Shown piece after piece: positions 9,143 to 18,946 of a stretch of 64,000 bases of DNA. This DNA is from Pseudomonadota bacterium (GTDB taxonomy: Bacteria; Pseudomonadota; Alphaproteobacteria; Micropepsales; Micropepsaceae), in contig JACQDN010000030.1 in assembly GCA_016201105.1 (NCBI GenBank), forward strand, positions 62,001 to 126,000. The letters run 5' to 3'. The stretch's first letter is position 1, and each line of letters opens with the position of its first letter. The translations under genes and the position numbers were made by a program. The notes beneath the pieces were generated by a model that ran no database searches, was not told the DNA's origin, and saw only the letters and a program-made list of their open reading frames with translations.

Positions 9143-9293
9143 CGAATGCGTAAATACGGGGGGGCCCTGTTAAAGGGCGGGCAATATTTTTCCTGTTCAA
9201 TCCTGGGCACGGGGCCAGGGACGTTGGGCGACCAGTTGTCGATCGATTGCTCGTCACCAGTGGCTGACCAAGGATTTTGAGCCGGAGATATCT

Positions 9294-9458
9294 ATGAAGA
9301 ACCTTGTGAAGCGCTTTCTCTCCAATGAATCGGGTGCGACAGCCATCGAATACGGCCTGATCGCGGCCGGCATCGCCGTTGTCATCATAGCGGCGGTTCA
9401 GCTTGTCGGTGTGAACCTGACGGGGACGTTCAACTCCGTCGCAGCTGCGGTGAAGTAA
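9294..9458 (+). CDS. Flp/Fap-type pilin
   Basis: A 54-aa pilin precursor. The N-terminus MKNLVKRFLSNESGATAIEYGLI has the Flp layout: a short basic leader, Gly before the prepilin peptidase site (SG/ATAIEYGLIAAG), the conserved Glu-Tyr pair and a hydrophobic helix. GGAG precedes the ATG by 7 bases. Flp subunits are processed by TadV/CpaA and assembled by Tad machinery, none of which is encoded in this window. It is therefore a solitary copy, or the Tad locus lies elsewhere. Confidence 0.88.
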   Translation: MKNLVKRFLSNESGATAIEYGLIAAGIAVVIIAAVQLVGVNLTGTFNSVAAAVK

Positions 9459-9471
9459 GACGAGGATTTCT

Positions 9472-9501
9472 GAAGGCGGCTGGGTTGGGTGGGCCGCCTT
9501 C
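9472..9501. terminator. Terminator-like hairpin between pilin and thioesterase genes
   Basis: GAAGGCGGC (9472-9480) pairs with GCCGCCTTC (9493-9501) around a 12-nt loop, 13 bases after the pilin stop, and a T-rich stretch follows on the + strand. It overlaps the end of the convergent thioesterase gene. Confidence 0.55.
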
Positions 9502-9973
9502 AGGCTTCTTTGTTCCCGGATTCTTTCTTTTTGAGCGGCGCGATCATGATGGTCGCGCTCGCGGTGGCAACCACCTTGCCCGCGTCGGACGCGAGCGTGG
9601 CTTCCAGAAAATTCACCGTGCGCCCGCGCTTGATGACGCGCGCTTCGGCGAAATGTTTTCCCGCGCCGCCCTGGTTGAGATAACTCACTTTCATTTCCAG
9701 CGTCGGCGCGATCTCGCCCCATTGCAGGACCAGGCCGGCCGCGACCGAGAGCACGTCATCCATCACGCAGGCGATGGATCCGCCATGCAGCGCGCCAAAG
9801 CGGTTGAAATGCACCTCGCCGAGATCGTAGGCGATCCGGCACCAGCCTTCATCGGTGTCGATCTGCAGAATGTCCTGGTTGAGCCACACGGCCGCCGGCG
9901 CGCGCCGCTTTAGGATCGCCTGAATGTTGGCGGGATAGTCTTCGCGCTTGGCGGGATCGACAGGACGACGCAT
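9500..9973 (-). CDS. PaaI-type hotdog-fold thioesterase
   Basis: A 157-aa hotdog protein of the PaaI/YdiI group, which hydrolyse acyl-CoA thioesters. The core has the family pattern FNRFGALHGGSIACVMDDVLSVAA, with HGG before the catalytic acidic residue in the long helix, then MKVSYLNQGGAG. The acyl substrate cannot be predicted. It lies 15 bp downstream of the CHAD gene on the same strand, so the two are probably co-transcribed. Confidence 0.85.
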   Translation of the reverse strand: MRRPVDPAKREDYPANIQAILKRRAPAAVWLNQDILQIDTDEGWCRIAYDLGEVHFNRFGALHGGSIACVMDDVLSVAAGLVLQWGEIAPTLEMKVSYLNQGGAGKHFAEARVIKRGRTVNFLEATLASDAGKVVATASATIMIAPLKKKESGNKEA

Positions 9974-9988
9974 CGAGAGTTGCGGGTG

Positions 9989-11092
9989 CTAGTGGATGGC
10001 GTCGCTGTGCCAGAACGGCTCGGTGTGCTCCATCTGTTTCCAGCGCTTGCGCGCCTTCTTCCAGATGTGGCTCGCGCGATCCAGATGCCAGCCATACACG
10101 ACACCTGCCGCAAAAGAGAGCGCGGCGCGATTGGCGGCGGGAGTTCTGTCGTTGTCGCCCGTCAATTTCTGCAACGTATCGCGCGCCACAGCCACGTCGT
10201 TCAGTGCGCCCAGAATGTCCTGAAGATTGGAAATCTTCTTGAGAAACTCTCCAACGTCTTCTTCGTCATAAAGGGGCGCAAAAAATTCGGCCGTGTAGCG
10301 CAGCTTCTTGAGCGCAATACGCAGCTTGTGACGCCTCTGGTCGGAGAGATGCTTGAGCTTCTTGGCCCGCTTGCGCACGTCTTTCAAGCGATGCGCGAGC
10401 ATGCGCTTGGCGATTTCGCTCGCCGGCATTTCGAACGCCATATGGCCTTTGCTGGCATGAGCGCGGCCGGCCGCTTCGAACCAGATACGCCGGTCGAGCG
10501 CATCGCCGAGATCATGCATGAAGCTCGCAAAGGCGGGGCTCAGCACATGCGCCACGGCGAAATTCCACGCGGTCACCCGCGCTTCGCCCGCGCGCTGACG
10601 CAGCAGATCGAAGGCTTCGATCGCGCCATTGGCCTGGGCCGCCGGCTCCAGCAGCTCCTCGACAAAGACGTCGAGATCGCGCGCCGGTCCCAGTTTCTCC
10701 GACAGCTTTTGGGCGCGGGCGCGCAACGCTTCCAAGGCCGGCGTGCGAAAGTCGCCGCCGAAGGACGTCAGCGCCACCCGCAACCGGCGAAAGCCGACCC
10801 GCATCTGATGGATGCCTTCGACCTGATGCCCGTCGACAATAGCGGCGACATTCGAAGCGATGTGCCATTTGCATTGCAGCAGCGTGAGTCGGAATGCGTC
10901 TTCGGCCGCGATGTCTCTGGGCAGAATCGCGCGTCGGGCCTTGACCGGAACCGGATTGGAACGCGCGCGCGCCGCTGCACCGGCTTCGGCTGCGATCAGG
11001 GCAGGCAGCGCCATCTGATCGTGCAGCGCCTCAAAGCGCCTGGGACGCGATACATCGCGCTCATCCAACTTGAATTCGAATTGCTGGCCCAT
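9989..11092 (-). CDS. CHAD domain protein
   Basis: About 367 aa from the ATG at 11092; another in-frame ATG lies 63 bases upstream. The body is a CHAD helical domain with conserved basic and histidine residues (VEGIHQMRVGFRRLRVAL and a second half HLSDQRRHKLRIALKKLRYTAEFF). CHAD proteins bind inorganic polyphosphate. The short N-terminus (MGQQFEFKLDERD) looks like the first strand of a CYTH triphosphatase domain, but the rest of CYTH is missing. The polyphosphate role is family knowledge. Confidence 0.85.
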   Translation of the reverse strand: MGQQFEFKLDERDVSRPRRFEALHDQMALPALIAAEAGAAARARSNPVPVKARRAILPRDIAAEDAFRLTLLQCKWHIASNVAAIVDGHQVEGIHQMRVGFRRLRVALTSFGGDFRTPALEALRARAQKLSEKLGPARDLDVFVEELLEPAAQANGAIEAFDLLRQRAGEARVTAWNFAVAHVLSPAFASFMHDLGDALDRRIWFEAAGRAHASKGHMAFEMPASEIAKRMLAHRLKDVRKRAKKLKHLSDQRRHKLRIALKKLRYTAEFFAPLYDEEDVGEFLKKISNLQDILGALNDVAVARDTLQKLTGDNDRTPAANRAALSFAAGVVYGWHLDRASHIWKKARKRWKQMEHTEPFWHSDAIH

Positions 11093-11196
11093 GTCGCTGC
11101 AAAGCCGCGCCGAAACGCGGGCGTTTTCCTCACACCAAACTCGAGAGGCGGACATTCATTCATGAAACGGAAGTGCCATCAATCGCGGTTAAAAAT

Positions 11197-11952
11197 TTAA
11201 CGCACCAAAAGCCCCGCGGAAGCCAGTTTTTCCTTGGCTTTTCCGATGCTTACCTCGCCAAAATGAAATATCGACGCGGCCAAAACCGCGCTCGCATGAC
11301 CGTCCACAATTCCATCCACAAGATCATCCACAGACCCCACTCCGCCGCTGGCAATGACCGGTACGGAAACAGCGTCCGAAACCGCCCGGGTCAGCGCCAA
11401 ATCGTAGCCGGAACGGGTTCCGTCGCGGTCCATGGAGGTCAGCAGGATCTCGCCCGCACCGTACTCGGTGAGCCGCCTGGCATGGGCGACGGCATCGATT
11501 CCAGTGGGGTTGCGCCCGCCATGGGTGAAGACCTCGAAACGGCCGGGAGCCGTTTGTTTGGCGTCGATGGCGGCGACGATACATTGACTGCCGAATTTCT
11601 CGGCCGCTTCGCGCACCAACTCAGGACGGCGCACCGCTTCGGTGTTGATCGCAACCTTGTCGGCGCCCGCCAGCAACAGCGCGCGAATATCTTCCAGCGT
11701 GCGCACGCCGCCGCCGACGGTAAGCGGCATGAAACAGACTTCCGCCGTGCGGCGCACGACATCGAGCAGAATGCCGCGCTTTTCATGGCTGGCCGTGATG
11801 TCGAGAAAGCAAAGTTCGTCGGCGCCGGCGCGGTCGTAGACGATCGCCTGCTCGACGGGATCGCCCGCGTCGCGCAAATTGACGAAGTTCACGCCTTTGA
11901 CGACACGGCCGTCTTTCACGTCGAGGCAGGGAATGATGCGGACTTTGAGCAT
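11197..11952 (-). CDS. hisF: Imidazole glycerol phosphate synthase, cyclase subunit
   Basis: A 251-aa TIM barrel that, with HisH glutaminase, makes imidazole glycerol phosphate and AICAR in histidine synthesis. The start [21 protein letters not shown] is canonical. The catalytic aspartates are Asp11 (PCLD) and Asp130 (AAID). Phosphate-binding loops TVGGGV and ASGGVG are present. Other his genes are not adjacent; hisE lies 40 kb away at 51687. A long inverted repeat sits just upstream. Confidence 0.97.
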   Translation of the reverse strand: MLKVRIIPCLDVKDGRVVKGVNFVNLRDAGDPVEQAIVYDRAGADELCFLDITASHEKRGILLDVVRRTAEVCFMPLTVGGGVRTLEDIRALLLAGADKVAINTEAVRRPELVREAAEKFGSQCIVAAIDAKQTAPGRFEVFTHGGRNPTGIDAVAHARRLTEYGAGEILLTSMDRDGTRSGYDLALTRAVSDAVSVPVIASGGVGSVDDLVDGIVDGHASAVLAASIFHFGEVSIGKAKEKLASAGLLVR

Positions 11953-11970
11953 GGGGGGATATTAGGAAAG

Positions 11971-12134
11971 CTTCCTCCCCCGCAAAGCGGGGTAGGTGCC
12001 GAACGAGCCCTTCGCGAGCGAGGCGGAGGGGGTGCGTGTATCTTGACCTTCGAACTTCATTTTTGCTCTTTCATACCCCTTCCGTCATCACGCGCTGCGC
12101 GGATGACACCTCCCCCGCTCTGCGGGGGAGGAAG
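11971..12134. repeat. Intergenic inverted repeat, family B copy 1
   Basis: Outer arms CTTCCTCCCCCGC (11971) and GCGGGGGAGGAAG (12122-12134) bracket about 160 bp. They contain a second, inner pair around GGCGGAGGGGGTG and ACCCCTTCCGTC. The same architecture recurs at 36831-37011. It fills the gap between holA and hisF and would fold into a large hairpin in RNA. Confidence 0.75.
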
Positions 12135-12138
12135 AACC

Positions 12139-13164
12139 CTACTCGCGTCTTCTTGCCATGGCTGCGACATTGAAGAAGGTGCGTCCGCAAACAGCCTCTG
12201 CCGGCACGCCGGTGGTCTTGCACAGCACTTCGGCTTCCAGCAGCAGATCGAGCGCTTCGCCAAGCCGCGCTTCGCTCCAGTTGCGCGCCTGAGTCTTGAA
12301 CGACGTTGCGCGCATGAAGTGGACCGGCGGACGCAGCCGGCGCATGGCGGTTTCGATACCCTCGCCGCGTTCGGCTTCAACTTTCGCCAGAGCAAGGCGC
12401 TGGAAATGGCCCATCGCAATGCGCAGGATCGCGATCGGCGACATGTCCTCCGACCACAACCTTTCCAGCGCCGTATCCAGCAGCGCGATGTTGCCCTCGC
12501 CCGCGGCGTCGCAGACTTCATCGACGCGCGCTTCGGCTTCGTCGCCCATCACCGCGCGCACATCTTCCAGCGCAACTTTGCCTTTGTCCTTGGCGTAGAG
12601 CGCGAGTTTCTCGATCTCGCGCCTTGTCACGCCGCGATCGGAACCGAGACGCGCGACGGCATCGTCGAGGGCTTCGGCGGAAATCGTGAGACCTTCGGCC
12701 TTGAGCGTGTCGCGCACCACCGTCGCCAGATCGCGGTCATTGTCCGGATAACAGGCGATCGCGGCGGCGTTGTCGGCCTCTTCGAACACACGGCGCAGAC
12801 TTGCACTCTTCGCAAGATCGCCCGCTTCCACCACGATCAACGCGTCGCCTTTGGGATTGTCGAAGAAGGCTTCAAAGGTCTTGGACAGTGTATTGCCCGC
12901 GCCGCGCACGCGTACCACGCGACGCCCGCCTAGCATCGAAATGGCGGCCGCCTCATCGGCCAGGCGAGCCGGATCGCCGCTTAAGACCGAATCGTCGAGA
13001 TCGGCAACGCGAAAGGCATCGGAAAGATCGGGAACGACGCTCTTGGCCGCACGCTCGGCGCGTTCGCGGATCAAGCCCTCATCGGGGCCGAAAAAAAGAA
13101 AAGCGAGAATGTCCTTGGGCGGATGCGCGACGGTGCGCTCGGCATCAGCAGGCTTGACGATCAT
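12139..13164 (-). CDS. holA: DNA polymerase III delta subunit
   Basis: About 341 aa from the ATG at 13164 (MIVKPADAER); a longer in-frame start would overlap lptE. HolA opens the beta clamp in the clamp-loader complex. The sequence shows FLFFGPDEGLIRERAE near the N-terminus, the GDPARLADEAAAISMLGGRRVVRV strand region, and a helical C-terminal collar domain. It follows lptE after 13 bp, the standard alphaproteobacterial order. Confidence 0.92.
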   Translation of the reverse strand: MIVKPADAERTVAHPPKDILAFLFFGPDEGLIRERAERAAKSVVPDLSDAFRVADLDDSVLSGDPARLADEAAAISMLGGRRVVRVRGAGNTLSKTFEAFFDNPKGDALIVVEAGDLAKSASLRRVFEEADNAAAIACYPDNDRDLATVVRDTLKAEGLTISAEALDDAVARLGSDRGVTRREIEKLALYAKDKGKVALEDVRAVMGDEAEARVDEVCDAAGEGNIALLDTALERLWSEDMSPIAILRIAMGHFQRLALAKVEAERGEGIETAMRRLRPPVHFMRATSFKTQARNWSEARLGEALDLLLEAEVLCKTTGVPAEAVCGRTFFNVAAMARRRE

Positions 13165-13177
13165 TTTGCCCCTGCGA

Positions 13178-13717
13178 TCACTTTGGGCCGGTCTTCTGCG
13201 CAAAGAACACGCCGAGATCGGTGCGCAGCCGATAGGCGATGTCGTCCGCGGCACGCTTTTGTGCGTCCTGTTGCGCGATCAGCGTCGCATACGGCGAACT
13301 CACCACGTCGTAAGCGGAGAGTGTGGATTCCACGCCCTTGGTGACGAGCGTGCCTTTGGCGTCGGTGAGCGTATAGTTGGCGGTGAGCGTGTAGTTGTAG
13401 CGTGTAATGGTCGTTTCATTGAGGCCGCCGACGACCTGGTTCTGCAGCGCCGCGCCTTCGCGCTTTTCCTGGAGCGCAATCTGCAAGCGATAGGTCGCGC
13501 TTTCGGGCGTTGCACGCGCTTCCAGCAGATCGATCATCGAGTTGCGCAAGTCGTAACCGACGCGTTCCAGATCGATGGGCTCGACATAGACCGAGGCGAA
13601 AATCTGCTGCGCGCCGGGATCGGCGCCAAAGCGGCCGTAAAGCGGACGAAAGCCGCACGCCGACAGTGCCAGCGCAAGACCCGCAAGCAATACGATGGAG
13701 ATGGCGCGCTTTTTCAT
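13178..13717 (-). CDS. lptE: LPS-assembly lipoprotein LptE
   Basis: A 179-aa outer-membrane lipoprotein. It has a signal peptide with lipobox LSAC (Cys21) followed by GFRPLYG, the hallmark start of alphaproteobacterial LptE. LptE plugs LptD and delivers lipopolysaccharide to the cell surface. The ATG overlaps the leuS stop (ATGA). Such coupling to leuS is typical of the family's synteny. Confidence 0.93.
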   Translation of the reverse strand: MKKRAISIVLLAGLALALSACGFRPLYGRFGADPGAQQIFASVYVEPIDLERVGYDLRNSMIDLLEARATPESATYRLQIALQEKREGAALQNQVVGGLNETTITRYNYTLTANYTLTDAKGTLVTKGVESTLSAYDVVSSPYATLIAQQDAQKRAADDIAYRLRTDLGVFFAQKTGPK

Positions 13718-16275
13718 ACGACGATGTTCACGATCCGGCCAGCCACCACGATAACACGCTTCGGCGTCTTTCCTTCCAGCGCGCGGGCGACGGACTCCAG
13801 CGCGAGTGCCGCCTTTTCCACGGTTTTACTGTCGGCGTCGCGGGCGACGGAGAGTTCACCGCGCAATTTCCCGTTCACCTGAACGCCGATGGTGAGGGTA
13901 TCCGAGCGCACCAGCGCCGGGTCCGCTTTGGGCCACGGTGCATCGACGAGCAGCGTCTTGTGGCCGAGAGCCTCCCAGCAGCTCTCCGCCAGATGCGGCA
14001 TCATTGGGCCGATCATCAGCACCAGTGTCTCCAGCGCTTCCCGGCGCACGCCGCCGTCGAGCGACGCGGGTGCCGCCCCGATCGCATTCGACAATTCGTA
14101 GATACGCGCCACCGCACGGTTGAAGCGCAGAGCTTCGAGATCTTCAGTGACGGCCGCGATAGTGCGATGTGTGGCGCGGCGCATATCCAGCGCCACTTCG
14201 TCGTCCGCCTTCATCGCAATACCGGGCGGCGGCAGGTTCTCGGTTTCCGTCACCTGGCGCCAGATGCGTTGCACAAAGCGCCAGCAGCCCTCCGCGCCTT
14301 CGTCGGTCCATTCGATATCGCGTTCCGGCGGCGTGTCGGACAGCATGAACCAGCGGATCGTGTCGGCGCCGTAGACGTCGATGATCGTGCTCGGCGTGAG
14401 CAGGTTCTTCCTGGATTTCGACATCTTCTCGGATGGACCGATGACGACCGGCGTGTTGGTGCCTTTGAGATAGGCTTTGCCGTCGCGCTTTTCGACGTCT
14501 TCCGGCAACAGCCAATCGCCGTTCTGACCGCGATAGGTTTCGTGGCAGATCATGCCTTGCGTGAAGAGCCCAGCGAACGGTTCATCCAAATTGATATAAC
14601 CACACTTCTTCATCGCGCGGATGAAGAAGCGCGCATAGAGCAGATGCAAAATCGCGTGCTCGATGCCGCCGATATATTGATCGACCGGCAACCAATAGTT
14701 CACGGCGTCGCGATTCACCGGCTCTTGAGTGAATGGATCGCAGAAGCGCGCGAAGTACCAGGACGAATCCACGAAGGTGTCCAGCGTATCGGTTTCGCGC
14801 CACGCGTCGCTGCCGCAGGTGGGACACTTCACATGCTTCCAGGTGGGGTGATGGTCCAGCGGATTGCCGTGCACATTGAAGTTTAGATCGTCCGGCAATT
14901 TCACGGGCAGATCGGATTCCTTGACCGGCACCACGCCGCATTTAGCGCAATGAACCATGGGAATGGGACAGCCCCAGGCGCGCTGGCGCGAGGCCAGCCA
15001 ATCGCGCAAGCGATAGTTCACCGCGCGCTCGCCGCGGCCCTCGGCTTCCAGCCGTTTGGCCACTTCCGCTTTAGCAGCCTCGACCTCCAAACCGTCGAGG
15101 AAGCGCGAATTGGCAAGTTTGCCTGGGCCGTTATAGGCCTCATCGCCCACGGCGAACGTCTTGGGATCGCTGCCTTCCGGCACCACCACCGGCAACACCG
15201 GCAATTTGTATTTGCGCGCGAAATCCAGGTCGCGCTGATCGTGCGCTGGGCAACCGAAGATGGCGCCGGTGCCGTAACCCATCAGCACGAAGTTCGCGAC
15301 ATAGACCGGCAATTTCCAGCTCGGATCGAAGGGATGCGCGGCGGTGATGCCGGTGTCGTAGCCGAGCTTTTCGGCCTTCTCTATTTCGCCTTCCGCCGTA
15401 CCCAGATGATGGCATTCCTCGACGAATGCGGCGAGCTTGGCGTCCTTCTTGGCCAACTCCGTTGTCAGCGGGTGATCGGGCGATAGCGCGACGAAGCTCG
15501 CGCCGAACAGCGTGTCGGGCCGCGTGGAAAAAGTCTCCAGTTTCGAGCTGCCCGCTAGATTTTTTGACGACAAATCGAATGTAAAGCGCAAGCCTTCGGA
15601 GCGGCCGATCCAGTTCTTCTGCATCAGCCGGACTTTTTCCGGCCAACGCTCCAAATGATCGAGCGCATTCAGCAGCTCGTCGCTGTAAGCCGTAATCTTG
15701 AAGAACCACTGCGACAGCTTCTTGCGCTCCACCAGCGCGCCGGAACGCCAGCCGCGGCCGTCGATCACCTGCTCGTTGGCCAGCACGGTCTGATCGACTG
15801 GATCCCAGTTCACGTCGGCTTCGGCGCGATAGACGAGGCCAGCCTTGTGAAAATCGATGAACAGTTTCTGCTGATGGCGGTAATAGGCGGGATCGCAAGT
15901 GGCAAACTCGCGGCTCCAGTCGATCGCCAGCCCCAGCAGTTTCAGTTGTTCGCGCATCTGCGCGATGTTGGCGTAGGTCCAATCGCTCGGATTGATGCCC
16001 TTGTCGCGCGCGGCGTTTTCCGCCGGCAGACCGAAGGCGTCCCACCCCATGGGATGAAGCACGTTGAACCCCTGGGCTAGGCGGAAGCGCGCCAGCACGT
16101 CGCCCATCGTGTAGTTGCGGGCATGCCCCATGTGGATGTTGCCCGATGGATAGGGAAACATTTCCAGCACGTAGGATTTTGGCTTGGCGGTATCGTTGGA
16201 GGTGACGAAGGTTTTGCGGGCGGTCCACTCCGCCTGCCACCGCATCTCCGATTCCTTGGCGTTGTAGCGCGCCAT
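13714..16275 (-). CDS. leuS: Leucyl-tRNA synthetase
   Basis: An 853-aa class I synthetase of full length. The HIGH motif appears as HMGH in [18 protein letters not shown] near residue 50. The editing domain and zinc-binding CAKCG/CPTCG segments lie in the middle. The KMSKS loop is intact ([12 protein letters not shown]), followed by the anticodon-binding helical domain. It is the upstream gene of leuS-lptE-holA. Confidence 0.98.
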   Translation of the reverse strand: MARYNAKESEMRWQAEWTARKTFVTSNDTAKPKSYVLEMFPYPSGNIHMGHARNYTMGDVLARFRLAQGFNVLHPMGWDAFGLPAENAARDKGINPSDWTYANIAQMREQLKLLGLAIDWSREFATCDPAYYRHQQKLFIDFHKAGLVYRAEADVNWDPVDQTVLANEQVIDGRGWRSGALVERKKLSQWFFKITAYSDELLNALDHLERWPEKVRLMQKNWIGRSEGLRFTFDLSSKNLAGSSKLETFSTRPDTLFGASFVALSPDHPLTTELAKKDAKLAAFVEECHHLGTAEGEIEKAEKLGYDTGITAAHPFDPSWKLPVYVANFVLMGYGTGAIFGCPAHDQRDLDFARKYKLPVLPVVVPEGSDPKTFAVGDEAYNGPGKLANSRFLDGLEVEAAKAEVAKRLEAEGRGERAVNYRLRDWLASRQRAWGCPIPMVHCAKCGVVPVKESDLPVKLPDDLNFNVHGNPLDHHPTWKHVKCPTCGSDAWRETDTLDTFVDSSWYFARFCDPFTQEPVNRDAVNYWLPVDQYIGGIEHAILHLLYARFFIRAMKKCGYINLDEPFAGLFTQGMICHETYRGQNGDWLLPEDVEKRDGKAYLKGTNTPVVIGPSEKMSKSRKNLLTPSTIIDVYGADTIRWFMLSDTPPERDIEWTDEGAEGCWRFVQRIWRQVTETENLPPPGIAMKADDEVALDMRRATHRTIAAVTEDLEALRFNRAVARIYELSNAIGAAPASLDGGVRREALETLVLMIGPMMPHLAESCWEALGHKTLLVDAPWPKADPALVRSDTLTIGVQVNGKLRGELSVARDADSKTVEKAALALESVARALEGKTPKRVIVVAGRIVNIVV

Positions 16276-16345
16276 CTGAAAGTCCCTCTCGCCGCCACCT
16301 GCTCACTGAAGCCGGTGGCGTGAAGAGGCTTACAGTGAGGTCAAA

Positions 16346-16795
16346 TTAATCGCCAGTGTCTCCCGCTGCGAGTCGAAGCTCGCGGGCGCGTGTCAGGATC
16401 GCGTCTTCCAGCTTGGTCGCGGTGTCCGGGTTGACCTGGGCGTCAGCCCACACGCCGTCCGCGGCTTTGGTCTGGCGGAAGGCGGCGATGCGGATGCCGT
16501 CGGCGCGCAAACGCCGGTCGAGAATATAGACGGTGAGCTTCATGCGCTCGTCCGCCTTTTCCGGCGACGAATACCAGTCGGTGATGACGACGCCGCCGAA
16601 CGGATCGGCGGAAGCCAGCGGCATGAAGGACAACGTGTCGAGCGTGGCGTGCCACAGGTAGGTGTTCACACCCAGCGTCATGCGGCTGCTGTCGGAAGAG
16701 ATGACGGTCGAGCCCGATGAGTCGATGGTGTCCTCGTCGGATGAACCGCAACCGACGAGCAACAAGGCACAGATGGTGAGGGCTACTACCCGCAT
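16346..16795 (-). CDS. DUF3576 lipoprotein
   Basis: A 149-aa exported protein with signal peptide and lipobox LVGC (Cys16). The mature region (LGVNTYLWHATLDTLSFMPLASADPFGGVVITDWY) is the DUF3576 signature. The family is largely restricted to alphaproteobacteria and is encoded just before leuS. Its function is unknown; location next to lptE suggests an envelope role, which is inference only. Confidence 0.9.
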   Translation of the reverse strand: MRVVALTICALLLVGCGSSDEDTIDSSGSTVISSDSSRMTLGVNTYLWHATLDTLSFMPLASADPFGGVVITDWYSSPEKADERMKLTVYILDRRLRADGIRIAAFRQTKAADGVWADAQVNPDTATKLEDAILTRARELRLAAGDTGD

Positions 16796-16987
16796 GGGAT
16801 CGCTTTATCCTTCTAAACTCGGGCTCTTGCCGAATGCCGACCGAATTTTGGCGCGAGGCGCCGAGGCGTCCCCTGGGCCGCGCTTATACTGGCCGCAAAG
16901 CCAGCACGCAACGGCGGATGACGATCCGGCGGCGGCCATATGTCGAAGCAATAGAAGAGGTTAAGAGCGGATTGCCAATGCGTAATG

Positions 16988-17608
16988 CTAAGCAAGGTTA
17001 GCGAGCGAAAGTCCGTCAATCGCCGCCAGACCCGCGAGCCTCGAACCGGCCAAGCGGCCCGCATTCGCCGCTCCTATCCCCCCCAAAGCGTAAACGGGGA
17101 CGCGAGCCTGCGACGCCATGAGCATCAGCCTCGTTGCACCAAGGCTGGGATGGTCGGGGTGGCTGCGGGTGGGGAACGCCGGGGAGAGGAACACGGCATC
17201 GGCCGCGCTTGCCAAACGAAGTCCCGCAAAGGAGTGGGCTGAAGCGGTGATGAGCCAACCTGGATGGCGCGCCCGCCAATGCGACGCTTCGCGGGCGCGC
17301 GCCTGCGGCAGATGCACGCCGTCTGCGCGGACGGCCAGAGCAAGTTCAGGGTCGTCCGCGATCAGCACGATGAGATCGCGCGCATGATGCAGAAGCGTGG
17401 TTGCGATGTCGGCGCGGCGCGCGGCATCGCGCGCCCGCACGATCACCATGCAGCCGCGGGGCAGTGCGCGGGCCGAACGGTACGGATCGGCAAGGCGTTC
17501 GTCGTCGCTCATCAGCACCAGAAAGGGAAGCTTGCCGGCATAGCCGTTCTTCGCGTTGAGACACGCGGCCAGCCTTGCTAGCTTCCTGCGCGCGAGAACG
17601 CTGGCCAC
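16988..17608 (-). CDS. ThiE/TenI-like thiamine phosphate synthase family protein
   Basis: About 206 aa from GTG at 17608, chosen because GGAGGAGG lies 6-7 bases upstream; longer starts have no comparable site. It is a TIM barrel with ADGVHLPQ, SPAFPTRSHP and YALGGIGAAN, the substrate and phosphate loops of ThiE. Alphaproteobacterial proteins of this type are often annotated thiamine phosphate synthase, but the usual pyrimidine-binding motifs are only partly visible, so activity is uncertain. The start codon lies one base from that of the divergent yggS-like gene. Confidence 0.8.
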   Translation of the reverse strand: MASVLARRKLARLAACLNAKNGYAGKLPFLVLMSDDERLADPYRSARALPRGCMVIVRARDAARRADIATTLLHHARDLIVLIADDPELALAVRADGVHLPQARAREASHWRARHPGWLITASAHSFAGLRLASAADAVFLSPAFPTRSHPDHPSLGATRLMLMASQARVPVYALGGIGAANAGRLAGSRLAGLAAIDGLSLANLA

Positions 17609-17609
17609 T

Positions 17610-18296
17610 ATGTCCTCCTCCACACAATCTGCAGCCGATCCGGCCGAAGCGCTTGGCGCCATTCTCGCGCGCATCGAAGCCGCGCGAAAGGCAGCGATCG
17701 CGCCAGCATCTCCCATCACCCTGATCGCCGTTTCCAAGACCTTCGAGCCGCATCACATTTTGCCAGTGTTGACGGCCGGCCAACGCGTATTTGGCGAGAA
17801 TCGCGTGCAGGAGGCCAAATCCAAATGGCCCGAACTCAAGCGCGAATATCCCGCTATCGAACTTCATCTCATTGGGCCCTTGCAGAGCAACAAGACGCGC
17901 GAAGCGGTTGAATTGTTCGATGCGATTCATTCCCTGGACCGGCCCAAGCTTGCGCACGCGCTGAAGGCCGAACTCGACAGGACGGGCCGCGCGCCGACGC
18001 TGTTCATCCAGGTGAATACCGGCGAAGAACCGCAGAAATCGGGTGTGACGCCGTTGCAGGCGCCCGCCTTCATCAGACTCTGCCGCGATGAGCTGCGTTT
18101 GCCGGTGAAAGGCTTGATGTGCATTCCGCCGGAAGCGGAAAATCCCGCGCTGCATTTCACGCTGCTGAAGAAAATCGCGGACGAGAATGCTTTGCCGTTT
18201 CTCAGCATGGGCATGTCGGCGGATTTCGAAACCGCGATCCGCTTTGGCGCTACCCACCTGCGGGTGGGCAGCGCCATTTTCGGACATCGAAATTAG
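17610..18296 (+). CDS. YggS/PROSC-type PLP homeostasis protein
   Basis: A 228-aa PLP-binding TIM barrel. Lys43 in LIAVSKTFEP is the expected Schiff-base lysine. FGENRVQEAKSKW, IHSLDRPKLA, SMGMSADFETAIRFGATHLRVGSAIFG complete the family pattern. These proteins buffer pyridoxal phosphate and affect amino-acid pools. ATG at 17610 gives normal family length; longer in-frame starts would lie inside the opposite gene. Confidence 0.94.
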   Translation: MSSSTQSAADPAEALGAILARIEAARKAAIAPASPITLIAVSKTFEPHHILPVLTAGQRVFGENRVQEAKSKWPELKREYPAIELHLIGPLQSNKTREAVELFDAIHSLDRPKLAHALKAELDRTGRAPTLFIQVNTGEEPQKSGVTPLQAPAFIRLCRDELRLPVKGLMCIPPEAENPALHFTLLKKIADENALPFLSMGMSADFETAIRFGATHLRVGSAIFGHRN

Positions 18297-18318
18297 TGGG
18301 CGCAACTAGTGGGTGAAA

Positions 18319-18816
18319 CTAGTGCGTGGTTCTCAGCTGGATCTTCTTGGTCTTGGACTGCGCACCAGCCGACCGCGGCGCAAAGATCTTCAGCACACCT
18401 TTGTCGAACGACGCCTCGATTCTGCTCGCCTCGGCTTCGAAGGGAAGACGGAAGCGCCGCAGGAAGGTGCCATAGGAGCGTTCCGACAAATGATATTGCC
18501 GAGCTTCATCCTTTTCCTCACGCTCGATCTTTTTCTCCGCTTTTAGCGTGAGCATGTCGTCGGAAAGTTCGATGTCGATGTCCTTTTGATCGATGCCGGG
18601 AAGCTCCGCCTTGAGTTCCAGGCCCCTATCGGTCTCGCTGACATCGACCACGGGCTGGAGCAGCCCGTACTCGGTCGGAATGGGCACCCGGCCCAGTGTG
18701 CTGCGGGTGAAATCGTCGAACAGCCGATCCATTTCGCGCCACAAGCCCAGGAAGTCGCCATCACCTTGTCTTACGGGAACTTCGGTGCGGCGGAATGGGG
18801 AGGGAAGAGTTGCCAT
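18319..18816 (-). CDS. Small heat-shock protein Hsp20
   Basis: A 165-aa alpha-crystallin-type holdase from the ATG at 18816, with GAGG 8 bases upstream. A variable N-terminus with FLGLWREMDRLFDDF precedes the crystallin core (VDVSETDRGLELKAELPGIDQKDIDIELSDDMLTLKAEK). The C-terminal A-x-x-x-L-x-x-G-V-L pattern is present as ASFDKGVLKIFAP. It binds unfolding proteins in the cytoplasm. No clear RpoH promoter or ROSE thermometer could be recognised in the leader. Confidence 0.94.
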   Translation of the reverse strand: MATLPSPFRRTEVPVRQGDGDFLGLWREMDRLFDDFTRSTLGRVPIPTEYGLLQPVVDVSETDRGLELKAELPGIDQKDIDIELSDDMLTLKAEKKIEREEKDEARQYHLSERSYGTFLRRFRLPFEAEASRIEASFDKGVLKIFAPRSAGAQSKTKKIQLRTTH

Positions 18817-18946
18817 GACGTGCCTCACTTTTTTGAAGCGTTGACCCCATGCGCGTTCGCCCCCAAAGCGCGCATCGCTACAAAGCGCAGAACACGACTG
18901 CGTTCCGGCATATTTCCATGAAATTATTTGCGAGACGCGAGGTTTG

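Noticed and set aside
11173-12933. 586-codon + strand frame
   Set aside because: It runs antisense through hisF and holA and across a repeat; shadow frame.
18817-18946. ROSE-type RNA thermometer in the hsp20 leader
   Set aside because: I could not find the conserved anti-Shine-Dalgarno element near the start; only a distant, wobble-containing CCTCGC match exists.
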